DNA of 64,000 bases from Sediminimonas qiaohouensis DSM 21189 (GCF_000423645.1 NZ_AUIJ01000001.1:124001-188000); one strand, 5' to 3'. Shown: positions 35,202 through 44,766, counted from the stretch's first letter. Program-made: numbers and translations. Notes: generated from the sequence alone by a model not told the origin.

Positions 35202-36715
35202 CAGGGACATTGTTATCAATCGATGGGCTGACCAAGGCCTATCCAGGGGTCATCGCCAACGACGACGTCTCCTTCGACATACGCGAGGGCGAAGTGCACG
35301 CCCTTCTGGGCGAAAACGGCGCGGGCAAGTCCACGCTGGTCAAGATGATCTACGGGCTGGTCAAACCAGACGAGGGGCACATGCGCCTCAATGGCAGCCC
35401 CTATGCGCCGGCGGCGCCGCATGCCGCGCGCGCCTCGGGCGTGGCGATGGTGTTCCAGCACTTTTCGCTGTTCGAGGCGCTGGACGTGGCGGAAAACATC
35501 GCCCTTGGCATGGAAAGCCCGCCGCCGATGCGCGACCTGGCAAAGCGCATCCGCGAGGTGTCCGAGCTTTACGGCCTACCACTGGATCCGACGCGTACGG
35601 TGGGCGAGCTATCGGCCGGGGAGCGCCAGAGGGTCGAGATCATCCGCTGCTTGCTGCAGGAGCCGCGCCTTTTGATCATGGACGAGCCGACCAGCGTGCT
35701 GACCCCGCAGGAGGTGGAGATCCTGTTCGAGACGCTGCGCAAGCTGCGCGATGAGGGGGTGGCGATCCTTTATATCAGTCACAAGCTGGAAGAGATCCGC
35801 GCGCTGTGCGATCACGCGACGATCCTGCGGCTGGGCAAGAAGGTGGCCACCTGCACCCCGTCCGAGACAACCGCGCGGGAGCTGGCCGAGATGATGGTCG
35901 GCAGCACCCTGCAAAGCCCCGAAAGCGCCCCGCACGCGGCCGGCGACGTGGTACTGGAGCTTGACCGGCTGTCGGTGGCCTCGCCCTCGCAGTTCGGCAC
36001 GTCGCTGCGCGACCTGTCGCTGGAGCTGCGCATGGGCGAGGTTCTGGGCATCGGCGGCGTGGCGGGCAACGGGCAGGACGAGCTGCTGGCGGCGCTGTCG
36101 GGCGAAATCCGCTCCGCCAAGGGGGCGCTGCGGCTCAAGGGGCGGGATATCGGCCCACTGGGGCCGATCGCGCGACGGCGGATGGGCCTGCTGTCGGCGC
36201 CCGAGGAACGCCTTGGGCACGCCGCCGCCCCCGATATGAGCCTGACCGAGAACGCCATGCTGACCGGCGCGCAACGCGAGGGGCTGGTACGGCACGGGCT
36301 CTTGCAATGGGGCAAGGCGCGCAGCTTTGCCGAGGCGATCATCGAGCGGTTCGATGTCCGCACCCCCGGCGCGGGCACGGTGGCGCGCGCCCTGTCGGGA
36401 GGCAATTTGCAGAAATTCGTGATCGGCCGCGAGGTCATGCAGCGGCCCGAGGTCCTCATCGTCAATCAGCCGACATGGGGCGTCGATGCCTCGGCCGCGG
36501 CGGCGATCCGCCAGGCGCTGCTGGATCTCGCCTCGCAGGGCGCGGCGGTGCTGGTGATCAGCCAGGACCTCGACGAGTTGATGGAAATCAGCGACCGCTT
36601 CGGCGCCCTGAACGAGGGGCGGCTTTCTGAAATCCGCCCCGCGCGCGGCCTGAGCGTCGAAGAGGTGGGCCTGATGATGGGCGGCGCCCATGGAATGGAG
36701 GTGGCGCATGTCTGA
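35198..36715 (+). CDS. Purine/nucleoside ABC transporter, dual-domain ATPase
   Basis: A 505-aa protein with two ABC cassettes, as in the ribose/nucleoside (CUT2-like, BMP-linked) class. The first has Walker A LLGENGAGKSTLVK, signature LSAGERQRVEI and Walker B LLIMDEPTSVLTP. The second is degenerate at its P-loop (IGGVAGNGQDELL), with signature LSGGNLQKFVIGRE and VLIVNQPTWGVD. This degeneracy is normal for the class. It starts with GTG overlapping the xdhC stop. It energises uptake of a purine base or nucleoside, as inferred from the linked xdh genes and BMP-type binding protein. Confidence 0.92.
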   Translation: MTGTLLSIDGLTKAYPGVIANDDVSFDIREGEVHALLGENGAGKSTLVKMIYGLVKPDEGHMRLNGSPYAPAAPHAARASGVAMVFQHFSLFEALDVAENIALGMESPPPMRDLAKRIREVSELYGLPLDPTRTVGELSAGERQRVEIIRCLLQEPRLLIMDEPTSVLTPQEVEILFETLRKLRDEGVAILYISHKLEEIRALCDHATILRLGKKVATCTPSETTARELAEMMVGSTLQSPESAPHAAGDVVLELDRLSVASPSQFGTSLRDLSLELRMGEVLGIGGVAGNGQDELLAALSGEIRSAKGALRLKGRDIGPLGPIARRRMGLLSAPEERLGHAAAPDMSLTENAMLTGAQREGLVRHGLLQWGKARSFAEAIIERFDVRTPGAGTVARALSGGNLQKFVIGREVMQRPEVLIVNQPTWGVDASAAAAIRQALLDLASQGAAVLVISQDLDELMEISDRFGALNEGRLSEIRPARGLSVEEVGLMMGGAHGMEVAHV

Positions 36716-36745
36716 GGTGTCCCGGCAAGAGAAGAGTGCCTTCGG

Positions 36746-36847
36746 CGAGGATATTTCGGGCCAGAAGAAACACCTTCATTGCGCATCTTCTGGCAAAAAA
36801 TATCCCGGGGGAGCCGCGCGGCACGCGCGGTGGGGGCAGAGCCCCCT
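36746..36847. repeat. Inverted pair of the GC-rich chromosomal repeat
   Basis: A forward copy at 36746-36769 (identical to the xdhB copy over 24 bases) faces an inverted copy at 36786-36847. The inverted copy carries the matching TCTTCTGGCAAAAAATATCC end and then the GC-rich block. The facing ends form a stem (GGATATTT...CCAGAAGA). The pair fills the 162-base gap between ATPase and permease genes in an otherwise overlapping operon. Confidence 0.8.
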
Positions 36848-36877
36848 GGCCCGGCAGGCGGAAGGGAGGAGCACGCC

Positions 36878-37960
36878 ATGCTGAAGCTGGAAAAGAGGCC
36901 GCAGCCGTCGCAGCTCTGGATTTACCTGACGCCGCTGATCGCGGTGCTGGCAACGATGGCGGCGGGCAGCGTTTTGTTTGCCTTTCTGGGCAAGGACCCG
37001 GTGGTGGCGATCCGCACGATTTTCTGGGATCCGCTGTTTTCAGAGTTCGCCTTCTACTACCGTCCGCAACTGCTGGTGAAGGGGGCGCCGCTGGTGCTGA
37101 TCGCGATCGGTCTGAGCCTGGGGTTCCGGGCGGGCATATGGAATATCGGCGCCGAGGGGCAATATATCATCGGCGCGTTGACGGGCGCCGGCGTTGGGCT
37201 GGCGTTTTACCCGCTGGACGCGTGGTTCGTGTTTCCGCTGATGGTAATCGCGGGCGCGCTTGGCGGGTGGGCCTGGGCGATGATCCCGGCCCTATTGAAG
37301 GTGCGGTTCGGCACCAACGAGATCCTGGTGTCGCTGATGCTGGTTTATGTCGCCGAGCAGTTGCTGGCGTCGATGTCGCTGGGATTGATGAAGAATCCCG
37401 AAGGCAGGGGATTTCCCGGCTCGCGTAACCTTCAGCATTACGAGAGCGCCCACAACGCCGAGCTGATCACCGGCACAGGCATGCATTGGGGCGTCGTGGC
37501 GGCCTTCATCGCGGTGATCACGGCGTATGTGCTGCTTAACCGTCATATCCTGGGCTACCACATCCGCCTGACCGGGCAGGCGCCGCGCGCGGCGCGGTTC
37601 GCCGGGGTGGTCCCGGCGCGGCTGGTTTTATTTTGCCTGGGCACGGCGGGGGCACTGGCCGGGCTGGCCGGCATGTTCGAGGTAGCGGGCCCCGCCGGGC
37701 AGGTGAGCATTGATTTCAACGTTGGCTACGGGTTCACCGCGATCATCGTAGCGTTCCTGGGCCGGCTCCATCCGGTGGGTATTCTGCTGGCGGGTGCGCT
37801 GCTGGCGCTGACCTATATCGGTGGCGAGATCGCGCAATCGCAGCTTGGCCTGCCCGCCGCGGCGATCCAACTATTCCAGGGGATGTTGCTGTTCTTCCTT
37901 CTGGCGATCGACGTAATGACCAATTACCGCCTGGCATGGCAACGCAGAGAGGTGGCGTAA
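36878..37960 (+). CDS. Purine/nucleoside ABC transporter permease 1
   Basis: A 360-aa polytopic membrane protein of the BPD_transp_2 class, with the recognisable loop GLSLGFRAGIWNIGAEGQYIIGAL and KVRFGTNEILVSLMLVYVAEQLL. It forms half of the membrane channel. The start at 36878 has GGGAGGA eight bases upstream; the frame opens at 36779 inside the repeat pair. It is followed after one base by the second permease. Confidence 0.92.
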   Translation: MLKLEKRPQPSQLWIYLTPLIAVLATMAAGSVLFAFLGKDPVVAIRTIFWDPLFSEFAFYYRPQLLVKGAPLVLIAIGLSLGFRAGIWNIGAEGQYIIGALTGAGVGLAFYPLDAWFVFPLMVIAGALGGWAWAMIPALLKVRFGTNEILVSLMLVYVAEQLLASMSLGLMKNPEGRGFPGSRNLQHYESAHNAELITGTGMHWGVVAAFIAVITAYVLLNRHILGYHIRLTGQAPRAARFAGVVPARLVLFCLGTAGALAGLAGMFEVAGPAGQVSIDFNVGYGFTAIIVAFLGRLHPVGILLAGALLALTYIGGEIAQSQLGLPAAAIQLFQGMLLFFLLAIDVMTNYRLAWQRREVA

Positions 37961-37961
37961 C

Positions 37962-38882
37962 ATGGATTTCGGATCGATCAGCCCGGTACTGTTGCTGGCC
38001 AGCCTGATGGTGGCGGCGACGCCGCTGTTGCTGGCGGCGACGGGCGAATTGGTGGTGGAGCGCTCGGGCGTTCTGAACCTCGGGGTCGAGGGGATGATGA
38101 TAACCGGCGCGATCTGCGGCTTTGCGACCGCGGTCAATACCGGCTCGCCACTTCTGGGCATGGCGGCGGCGGCGGGAGGCGGCGCGGCGCTGTCGCTGCT
38201 GTTCGCGTTGCTGACGCAATTCGCGCTGGCCAACCAGGTGGCGTCGGGGCTATCGCTGACGCTGTTTGGCCTGGGGCTGAGCGCGCTGATGGGGCAAGGC
38301 TACCAAGGCATCAAGCCGCCCCCCTTTCCCGAGCTTCACATCCCGATCCTGAGCGATCTGCCGTTTGTCGGTGGGGTTCTGTTTTCCCATGATCCGATGG
38401 TCTACCTTGGCCTGCTGATCTGCGCGGCGATCTGGGCAATGCTGAAATACAGCCGCGCGGGCCTGATCCTCAGGGCCGTGGGCGAGAACCACGATGCCGC
38501 ACATGCGCTGGGCTATAACGTGGTGCTGATCCGGATCTGCGCGATCATGTTCGGCGGCGCCTGTGCCGGGCTGGGCGGGGCGTATATCAGCCTGATCCGC
38601 GTGCCGCAGTGGACCGAGGGGATGACCGCCGGGATCGGCTGGATCGCGCTGGCGCTGGTGGTGTTCGCCAGCTGGAAGCCCGAGCGCGTCCTGCTGGGTG
38701 CCTATCTTTTCGGCGGGGTGACTGTGATTCAACTCAACTTGCAAGCGGCGGGCGTTGCCATCCCGGTCGAATACTTGGCAATGTCGCCTTATCTGATCAC
38801 CATCCTTGTGCTGGTGATCATGTCCGCCGACCGCAGCCGGGCTCCGGGTTCGCTGGGCCGGCCTTTCCATGCCTCGAGTTGA
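37962..38882 (+). CDS. Purine/nucleoside ABC transporter permease 2
   Basis: A 306-aa protein with about eight membrane segments. The class signature LAATGELVVERSGVLNLGVEGMMITGAICGF is near the N-terminus, and GLILRAVGENHDAAHALGYN forms the cytoplasmic coupling region that contacts the ATPase. It pairs with permease 1. AGAGAGG precedes the ATG. Confidence 0.92.
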   Translation: MDFGSISPVLLLASLMVAATPLLLAATGELVVERSGVLNLGVEGMMITGAICGFATAVNTGSPLLGMAAAAGGGAALSLLFALLTQFALANQVASGLSLTLFGLGLSALMGQGYQGIKPPPFPELHIPILSDLPFVGGVLFSHDPMVYLGLLICAAIWAMLKYSRAGLILRAVGENHDAAHALGYNVVLIRICAIMFGGACAGLGGAYISLIRVPQWTEGMTAGIGWIALALVVFASWKPERVLLGAYLFGGVTVIQLNLQAAGVAIPVEYLAMSPYLITILVLVIMSADRSRAPGSLGRPFHASS

Positions 38883-38927
38883 CCGCGGGGCGCACAACGA
38901 ACGCAAAATCAACAGGGGGATACCTGA

Positions 38928-40001
38928 ATGCAACTTAAGACAATCCTGACAACCGCCGCGATGGCGCTGGGGCTGGCCACGACGGCCATGGCCCAGGACC
39001 CCACCAAGGTCGGCTTTGTATATGTCGGCCCCGTCGGGGATGGCGGCTGGACCTATGAGCACAACCAGGCCCGGTTGGCCGTGGAAGAGGAATTCGGCGA
39101 CAAGGTGGAAACCGTTTTCGTGGAATCGGTGCCCGAGGGTCCCGACGCCGAGCGCGTCATGACGCAGATGGCGCTGGATGGCGCGGACCTGATCTTTACC
39201 ACCTCGTTTGGCTACATGGACCCGACGATCAACGTCGCCAAGAAGTTCCCCGACGTGAAGTTCGAGCACGCGACCGGCTACAAACGCGCCGACAACGTCA
39301 GCACCTACGGAGCCCGTTTTTACGAGGGGCGCGCCGTGCAGGGGCATATTGCCGGCTCGATGACCGAGAGCAACACCGTGGGCTATATCGGGTCCTACCC
39401 GATCCCCGAGGTAATCCGCGGCATCAACAGCGCGTTCATCCACGCGCGCAAGGTCAATCCCGACGTGGAGTTCAAGATCGTCTGGGCCTACACGTGGTTT
39501 GACCCGGCCAAGGAGGCGGACGCCGCCAAGGTCCTGATCGAGCAAGGCGCCGACGTGATCTTGCAGCACACCGATTCGACCGCGCCGCACGCGGCCGCGC
39601 AGAACGCCGGTGGCGTGATCACCTTCGGGCAGGCATCGGACATGGCGGAATACAAGCCCAAGCCGCGCGTTAGCTCGATCATCGACAACTGGGCCCCCTA
39701 CTACATCGAGCGCACCCGCGCCGTGATGGAAGGCACCTGGGAAAGCACCGACACCTGGGACGGCATCGGCGCCGGCATGGTCGAGATCGGCGAGATCACC
39801 GACGCCGTGCCCGAGGACGTGAAGGCCGAGGCATTGGCCCTCAAGGACCGCATCGGCAGCGGCGAGTACCACCCGTTCACCGGGCCGATCAACAAGCAGG
39901 ACGGCTCGGAATGGCTGGCCGAGGGGGAAACCGCCGAGGACGGCACCCTTCTGGGCATGGATTTCTATGTCGAGGGGATCACCGGGAAGATCCCGCAGTA
40001 A
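38928..40001 (+). CDS. BMP-family ABC transporter substrate-binding protein
   Basis: A 357-aa periplasmic protein with a Sec signal (MQLKTILTTAAMALGLATTAMA, cleaved before QDPT). The BMP/PnrA fold shows in KVGFVYVGPVGDGGWTYEHNQ, LIFTTSFGYMDPTINVAKKFP and FEHATGYK. Characterised members of the family bind purine nucleosides or related bases. Together with the preceding xdh genes, uptake of xanthine, hypoxanthine or guanosine-type ligands is likely. AGGGGG precedes the ATG at 38928. It is the last gene of the xdhABC-ABC operon. Confidence 0.9.
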   Translation: MQLKTILTTAAMALGLATTAMAQDPTKVGFVYVGPVGDGGWTYEHNQARLAVEEEFGDKVETVFVESVPEGPDAERVMTQMALDGADLIFTTSFGYMDPTINVAKKFPDVKFEHATGYKRADNVSTYGARFYEGRAVQGHIAGSMTESNTVGYIGSYPIPEVIRGINSAFIHARKVNPDVEFKIVWAYTWFDPAKEADAAKVLIEQGADVILQHTDSTAPHAAAQNAGGVITFGQASDMAEYKPKPRVSSIIDNWAPYYIERTRAVMEGTWESTDTWDGIGAGMVEIGEITDAVPEDVKAEALALKDRIGSGEYHPFTGPINKQDGSEWLAEGETAEDGTLLGMDFYVEGITGKIPQ

Positions 40002-40029
40002 GGCGGCACCAATGCCGCACGGAAGATGG

Positions 40030-40055
40030 CACCCGCCGGTTTGGTCCGGCGGGTG
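40030..40055 (+). terminator. Stem-loop after the BMP gene
   Basis: The 10-bp stem CACCCGCCGG / CCGGCGGGTG with a 6-base loop lies 28 bases after the stop and is followed by the weak U-rich TCTCTGTT. It is a likely end of the purine operon transcript. Confidence 0.6.
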
Positions 40056-40180
40056 TCTCTGTTGCCGGGGTGCGCGAGGGATGCAGGGACTTGCAGAACC
40101 CTGTGAATGTGGGCCTCGCTTCTGCCGTCAGGTTCATATAAGAAACCTCACCTAGGAGTTCGAAAAACCAATTTTCCGAC

Positions 40181-41866
40181 ATGGCCATGCTCAAGAAACC
40201 TTTCTTCCTGACTATCCCTGCGCGCATCCTGCAATTTCCCGGCTACCGGCCCTGCCTTTCGCCCTTGGCGCTGAACTTGCTGGTGGCGGGGTTCATCATG
40301 GCCGCGCACAACGCGACCTTCTGGTCGCTGGGCTACCGGGTGTTCGACGGCATGCTGCTCAAGCAGGCGGTGTTCGGGGTGGCCGCGTTCGCGCTGACGC
40401 TGCTGCTGGTGGCGGGGCTCGGCTTTCGCTGGCTCCAGCGGCCGGCGCTGGCATTCCTGCTGCTGTTGTCGGCGGTGACCTCTTATTACATGGACACGCT
40501 TGGCGTGGTGATCGACCGCGACATGATCCAGAACGCCGCGACAACGACCGTGACCGAGGCCAAACACTTGGTCACGCCCAACTTTGTGCTGCATGTGGCG
40601 GGCTTCGGCATCGTGCCGGCCCTGATGGTGTTCTGGGTGCGGCTAAGCCGGGGGGGCCTATGGCGCGACATTGGCGCGACGATGCTGACGGTGGGGCTGA
40701 GTGCGGCGCTGTTCCTTGGCGCGCTGATGACCGATCTGCGCACCTACGCGGCGGTCCTGCGCAAGAACCGCGAGCTGACCGCGGCGGTACAGCCGGCGGC
40801 GCCCCTGAACGGGGCGATACAATACGCCGCGATGATGCTGCGCACCCGCAACATCGAGGTGCTGCCACTGGGACGCGACGCGCAAAAGGGCGCAAACCTG
40901 AGCGCAGCGGACAAGCCGGTGTTGGCGGTGATCGTCGCGGGCGAGACGGCGCGCGCCCAGAATTTCGGCCTGAACGGATACGCGCGCGATACCACGCCCG
41001 AGCTGGCCGCGCGCGGGGTGATCAATTTCGCGGACGTCAGCAGCTGCGGCACCGCGACGGCCACCTCCCTGCCCTGCATGTTCTCGAAATTCGGGCGGCG
41101 CGAGTTTTCCTACAGCAAGGGCATCGGCAACGAGAACCTGCTGGACGTGCTGACGCATGCCGGGTTCGACGTCGAATGGTGGGAAAACAACACCGGCGAC
41201 AAGGCCATCGCGGATCGCGTGACCGCGCGGCGTATGACCGATCTGACAACCCCGGAACATTGCGCGCGCGGCGAATGCATCGATAGCGTCTTCCTTGATT
41301 TCTTGCGCGACAAGGCGGCGGCGGTCACGCGTGACACGGTGATCGTCATTCACCAGATCGGAAGCCATGGACCGGCCTATTACCTGCGCTACCCGCCCGA
41401 TTTCGCGCGGTTCAAGCCCGATTGCCAGACGCCTGAACTCAAGGAATGCAGCGTTGATGAGATCGTGAATGCCTATGACAACACGATCGCCTTTACCGAT
41501 CATTTCCTGGGCGAGGTGATCGACCTTCTGGATAGCAGCGACACGGTGCTGCCAGCGATGATCTATGCATCCGACCACGGTGAATCGCTGGGGGAAAACG
41601 GCCTTTACCTGCATGGCGCGCCCTATTTCATGGCGCCGCAAGAACAGACCAAGGTGCCGATGGTGATGTGGGTGCCAGACAGGTTCGCCGCGGCGGTGTC
41701 GCTCAACACCGATTGCCTGCGCGCGCGAGGGGCGCAGGCGGCTAGCCATGACAACCTGTTTCACACCGCGCTTGGCCTTATGGACGTTGAGACCGAGGTG
41801 CGACAAGCTGCGCTGGATCTGACTGCAGAATGCAGGCACGACAAGCTATCGAAGGTTTTGAAATGA
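40181..41866 (+). CDS. eptA: Lipid A phosphoethanolamine transferase (EptA/MCR family)
   Basis: A 561-aa inner-membrane enzyme with five N-terminal membrane segments (residues about 20-190) and a periplasmic sulfatase-like domain. Catalytic features are the metal-binding glutamate in VIVAGETARAQNF, the nucleophilic threonine in SSCGTATATSLPCMFS, IHQIGSHGPAYY with a ligand histidine, and ASDHGESLGENG with the Asp-His metal pair. It moves phosphoethanolamine from phosphatidylethanolamine to lipid A, lowering surface charge and polymyxin binding, and releases diacylglycerol. The next gene, dgkA, is translationally coupled and recycles that by-product. Paired cysteines suggest periplasmic disulfides, as in EptA. 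Confidence 0.92.
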   Translation: MAMLKKPFFLTIPARILQFPGYRPCLSPLALNLLVAGFIMAAHNATFWSLGYRVFDGMLLKQAVFGVAAFALTLLLVAGLGFRWLQRPALAFLLLLSAVTSYYMDTLGVVIDRDMIQNAATTTVTEAKHLVTPNFVLHVAGFGIVPALMVFWVRLSRGGLWRDIGATMLTVGLSAALFLGALMTDLRTYAAVLRKNRELTAAVQPAAPLNGAIQYAAMMLRTRNIEVLPLGRDAQKGANLSAADKPVLAVIVAGETARAQNFGLNGYARDTTPELAARGVINFADVSSCGTATATSLPCMFSKFGRREFSYSKGIGNENLLDVLTHAGFDVEWWENNTGDKAIADRVTARRMTDLTTPEHCARGECIDSVFLDFLRDKAAAVTRDTVIVIHQIGSHGPAYYLRYPPDFARFKPDCQTPELKECSVDEIVNAYDNTIAFTDHFLGEVIDLLDSSDTVLPAMIYASDHGESLGENGLYLHGAPYFMAPQEQTKVPMVMWVPDRFAAAVSLNTDCLRARGAQAASHDNLFHTALGLMDVETEVRQAALDLTAECRHDKLSKVLK

Positions 41867-42249
41867 CGCAGCCCCAACCACGTCCCCCACGTATCACCGG
41901 CGTGCGGCATTTCTTTGCCGCGATGGGTTATTCTCTGTCAGGGGCGCGGCGCCTGTGGGCCGAGGACGCGTTTCGCCAAGAGATGATCGGCGGGGTCTCA
42001 ATGCTGATCGTGCTGGCGCTGCTGGACGCATCGGGGGCCGAGTTCGCGGCGTTCGGGGCGCTGTTTGCGATCCTCGTTGCGGTTGAGGCCCTGAACACGG
42101 CGCTGGAATGCGTGGTCGATCACCTGTCGCCCGACTGGTCGGAATTTGCACGCGATGCCAAGGATCTTGGATCGCTCGCGGTGATGTGCGTCCTGCTGGC
42201 GCATGGCGTTTTGCTGGCGCATGTGGCGTGGGGCGCGTTTTTCGGCTGA
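41863..42249 (+). CDS. dgkA: Diacylglycerol kinase
   Basis: A 128-aa integral membrane kinase with three hydrophobic helices and the conserved catalytic stretch VEALNTALECVVDHLSPDWSEFARDAKDLGSLAV (DgkA has ExxNTAxExxxD and the D..S.A motif). It phosphorylates diacylglycerol to phosphatidic acid. It overlaps eptA as ATGA. The longer frame start at 41830 lies within eptA and has no support. DgkA genes also accompany some mobile mcr genes, fitting a dedicated recycling role. Confidence 0.93.
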   Translation: MTQPQPRPPRITGVRHFFAAMGYSLSGARRLWAEDAFRQEMIGGVSMLIVLALLDASGAEFAAFGALFAILVAVEALNTALECVVDHLSPDWSEFARDAKDLGSLAVMCVLLAHGVLLAHVAWGAFFG

Positions 42250-42348
42250 CGCGGGGCGGGCTGCCGGTTTTTGTTGATCCGTGCGAACGAAATCTCTAAC
42301 TGCCGCGCATGGGCCGCCAAACCGCCCGCGCCATGAGAGGGAGCCGCC

Positions 42349-43446
42349 ATGATCCAGACCCCCTGCTACCTGATCGACAAGACCCGCCTGCTGCCCAACA
42401 TGGAACGCATCGCGTGGCTGCGCGAGGCTTCGGGCGCGAAATCCTTGCTGGCGCTCAAGTGTTTCGCGACGTGGTCGGTGTTCGATTTCATGGCGCAATA
42501 CATGGATGGCACGACCTCCTCGTCGCTCTACGAGGCGCGGCTGGGGGCGGAAAAGTTCGGCGGCGAGACGCATGCCTATTCCGTGGCCTGGGCCGATGAC
42601 GAGATCGCGCCGGTCCTGGCGGTGTCCGACAAGGTGATTTTCAACACCCGCAGTCAGCTGGAGAGGTTCGCGACGCCGTCCGAGGGGCATGTGCGGGGCC
42701 TGCGGGTCAACCCCGGGGTCAGCACCTCGGGCTTTGACCTCGCCGATCCGGCGCGCCCGTTTTCGCGGCTAGGCGAGCATGACCCGGCGGCGATCGCGCC
42801 GGTCGCGGACATGATCAGCGGTTTCATGTTCCACAACAACTGCGAGAACGCGGATTTCGACCGGTTCGACGAGATGCTGACCCATATCGAGGACCGCTTC
42901 GGCCCCCTGATCGACCGCATGGAATGGATCAGCCTTGGCGGCGGCATTCATTTCACCGGAGACGGCTACCCGATCGAGCGGCTGGCCGAGCGGCTCAAGC
43001 GGTTCGCGGAACAGCACGGCGTGCAAGTCTACCTTGAGCCCGGCGAGGCCGCGATCACCAATTCCACCACGCTGGAAGTGACGGTTCTGGATACCATGTT
43101 CAACGGAAGGAACCTTGCCATCGTGGACGCCTCGATCGAGGCGCATATGCTGGATCTGCTGATCTACCGCGAAACTGCGCAGGTGGGCGACGATACCGGC
43201 CCCGAAGAATGGATGATCTGCGGCAAATCCTGCCTCGCGGGCGATATCTTCGGCACCTCGCGCTTTCCCGCGCCGCTTGTGCCCGGCGACAGGTTGTCGG
43301 TGCACGATGCGGGGGGCTACACGATGGTCAAGAAGAACTGGTTCAACGGCGTGAAAATGCCCGCAATCGCCGTACGCGAGATGGACGGCACGGTTCGGTG
43401 CGTGCGCAGCTTCGACTACGACGACTTCGCGGCGGCCCTGTCGTGA
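42349..43446 (+). CDS. nspC: Carboxynorspermidine/carboxyspermidine decarboxylase
   Basis: A 365-aa PLP enzyme of the alanine racemase fold. The N-terminal PCYLIDKTRLLPNM and SLLALKCFATWSVF hold the PLP-binding lysine, and SLGGGIHFTGDGYP is the phosphate-binding glycine loop. YLEPGEAAI and CGKSCLAGDIFG (active-site cysteine from the partner subunit) complete the NspC signature. It decarboxylates carboxy(nor)spermidine to the triamine. GGGAGCC precedes the ATG. The partner dehydrogenase follows after 50 bases. Confidence 0.93.
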   Translation: MIQTPCYLIDKTRLLPNMERIAWLREASGAKSLLALKCFATWSVFDFMAQYMDGTTSSSLYEARLGAEKFGGETHAYSVAWADDEIAPVLAVSDKVIFNTRSQLERFATPSEGHVRGLRVNPGVSTSGFDLADPARPFSRLGEHDPAAIAPVADMISGFMFHNNCENADFDRFDEMLTHIEDRFGPLIDRMEWISLGGGIHFTGDGYPIERLAERLKRFAEQHGVQVYLEPGEAAITNSTTLEVTVLDTMFNGRNLAIVDASIEAHMLDLLIYRETAQVGDDTGPEEWMICGKSCLAGDIFGTSRFPAPLVPGDRLSVHDAGGYTMVKKNWFNGVKMPAIAVREMDGTVRCVRSFDYDDFAAALS

Positions 43447-43496
43447 CCGGACGGCATTCAATTCTCACCCCATGACCCCAGATAACGGAGGCTGAC

Positions 43497-44738
43497 ATGA
43501 AACGAAACGTGCTTATCATCGGCGCGGGCGGCGTGGCGCAGGTGACCGCCCACAAATGCGCGCAGCACAACGATGAGCTGGGCGATATCCATATCGCCAG
43601 CCGGACCATCGCCAAGTGCGACGCGATCATCGACAGTATCCGCGAAAAGGGCAGCATGAAGGTTGATGGCGTTCTCGCGTCCCACGCTATCGATGCAACC
43701 GACAGCGCCGCGGTTGCCGCGCTGATCCGTCAGACCGGCGCGCAGATCGTGATCAATGTCGGGTCGGCCTTCGTGAACATGCATGTGCTCGATGCCTGCG
43801 TTGAGACCGGCGCGGCCTACATGGACACGGCCATTCACGAGGAACCCGACAAGATCTGCGAAACCCCGCCGTGGTATGCCAATTACGAATGGAAGCGCCG
43901 CGACACCTGCGCCCAAAAGGGCGTCAGCGCGATCCTTGGCGTCGGGTTCGATCCCGGGGTGGTGAACGCCTATGCCAAGCTGGCCATCGATGAGTATCTC
44001 GACGAGGTGCGCAGCATCGACATCGTGGATATCAACGCCGGATCGCACGGCAAGTATTTCGCCACCAATTTCGATCCCGAGATCAACTTTCGCGAGTTCA
44101 CGGGAACAGTCTATAGCTGGCAAAGCGGCCAGTGGCAGGAAAACAGCATGTTCGAGGTGGGCAAGACCTGGGACCTGCCCGTCGTCGGGCAGCAACAGGC
44201 CTACATGACCGGCCACGACGAGGTGCATTCGCTGGCGACGAATTACCCGCAGGCCGATGTGCGGTTCTGGATGGGCTTCGGCGAACGCTATATCACCGTG
44301 TTCAACGTGCTCAACAACCTTGGCCTTCTGTCCGAGCATCCCGTGACCACCGCCGAGGGGCTCGAGGTGGTGCCGCTCAAGGTGGTCAAGGCGGTTCTGC
44401 CCGATCCGGCCAGCCTTGCGCCCGGGTACACCGGCAAGACCTGCATCGGCGACGTGGTGCGCGGCGTGAAGGACGGCGAAGAGGCCGAAGTGTTCGTCTA
44501 CAACGTGGCCGACCACGAGGACGCCTATGCCGAGGTCGGCAGCCAGGGCATATCCTACACCGCCGGCGTGCCGCCGGTGGCGGCCGCGCGCCTGATCGCG
44601 CGCGGCGACTGGGACACCGGCACCATGGTCAATGTCGAGGAACTGGACCCAAAGCCGTTCCTGACCCTGCTGGACGATATGGGGCTGCCGACCCGGGTGA
44701 AAGATGCCAGCGGCGACCGGGCGTGGAACGCGCGGTAA
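43497..44738 (+). CDS. Carboxynorspermidine synthase (saccharopine dehydrogenase family)
   Basis: A 413-aa NAD(P)-dependent enzyme. The Rossmann loop NVLIIGAGGVAQVTAHKCAQ opens the protein, with IVINVGSAFVNMHVLDACVETGAAYMDTA and GVGFDPGVVNAYAKLA following. These are the carboxynorspermidine dehydrogenase form of the saccharopine dehydrogenase family. It condenses a diamine with aspartate semialdehyde to carboxy(nor)spermidine, the substrate for NspC. The route makes spermidine or norspermidine without S-adenosylmethionine. Which diamine is used cannot be told. GGAGG lies six bases before the ATG. Confidence 0.92.
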   Translation: MKRNVLIIGAGGVAQVTAHKCAQHNDELGDIHIASRTIAKCDAIIDSIREKGSMKVDGVLASHAIDATDSAAVAALIRQTGAQIVINVGSAFVNMHVLDACVETGAAYMDTAIHEEPDKICETPPWYANYEWKRRDTCAQKGVSAILGVGFDPGVVNAYAKLAIDEYLDEVRSIDIVDINAGSHGKYFATNFDPEINFREFTGTVYSWQSGQWQENSMFEVGKTWDLPVVGQQQAYMTGHDEVHSLATNYPQADVRFWMGFGERYITVFNVLNNLGLLSEHPVTTAEGLEVVPLKVVKAVLPDPASLAPGYTGKTCIGDVVRGVKDGEEAEVFVYNVADHEDAYAEVGSQGISYTAGVPPVAAARLIARGDWDTGTMVNVEELDPKPFLTLLDDMGLPTRVKDASGDRAWNAR

Positions 44739-44766
44739 CGTACGCGCCGGAAGGGCGCACCTGATG

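Noticed and set aside
36779-36877. N-terminal extension of permease 1
   Set aside because: The stretch is the translated repeat pair; the strong ribosome site at 36864-36870 sets the start at 36878.
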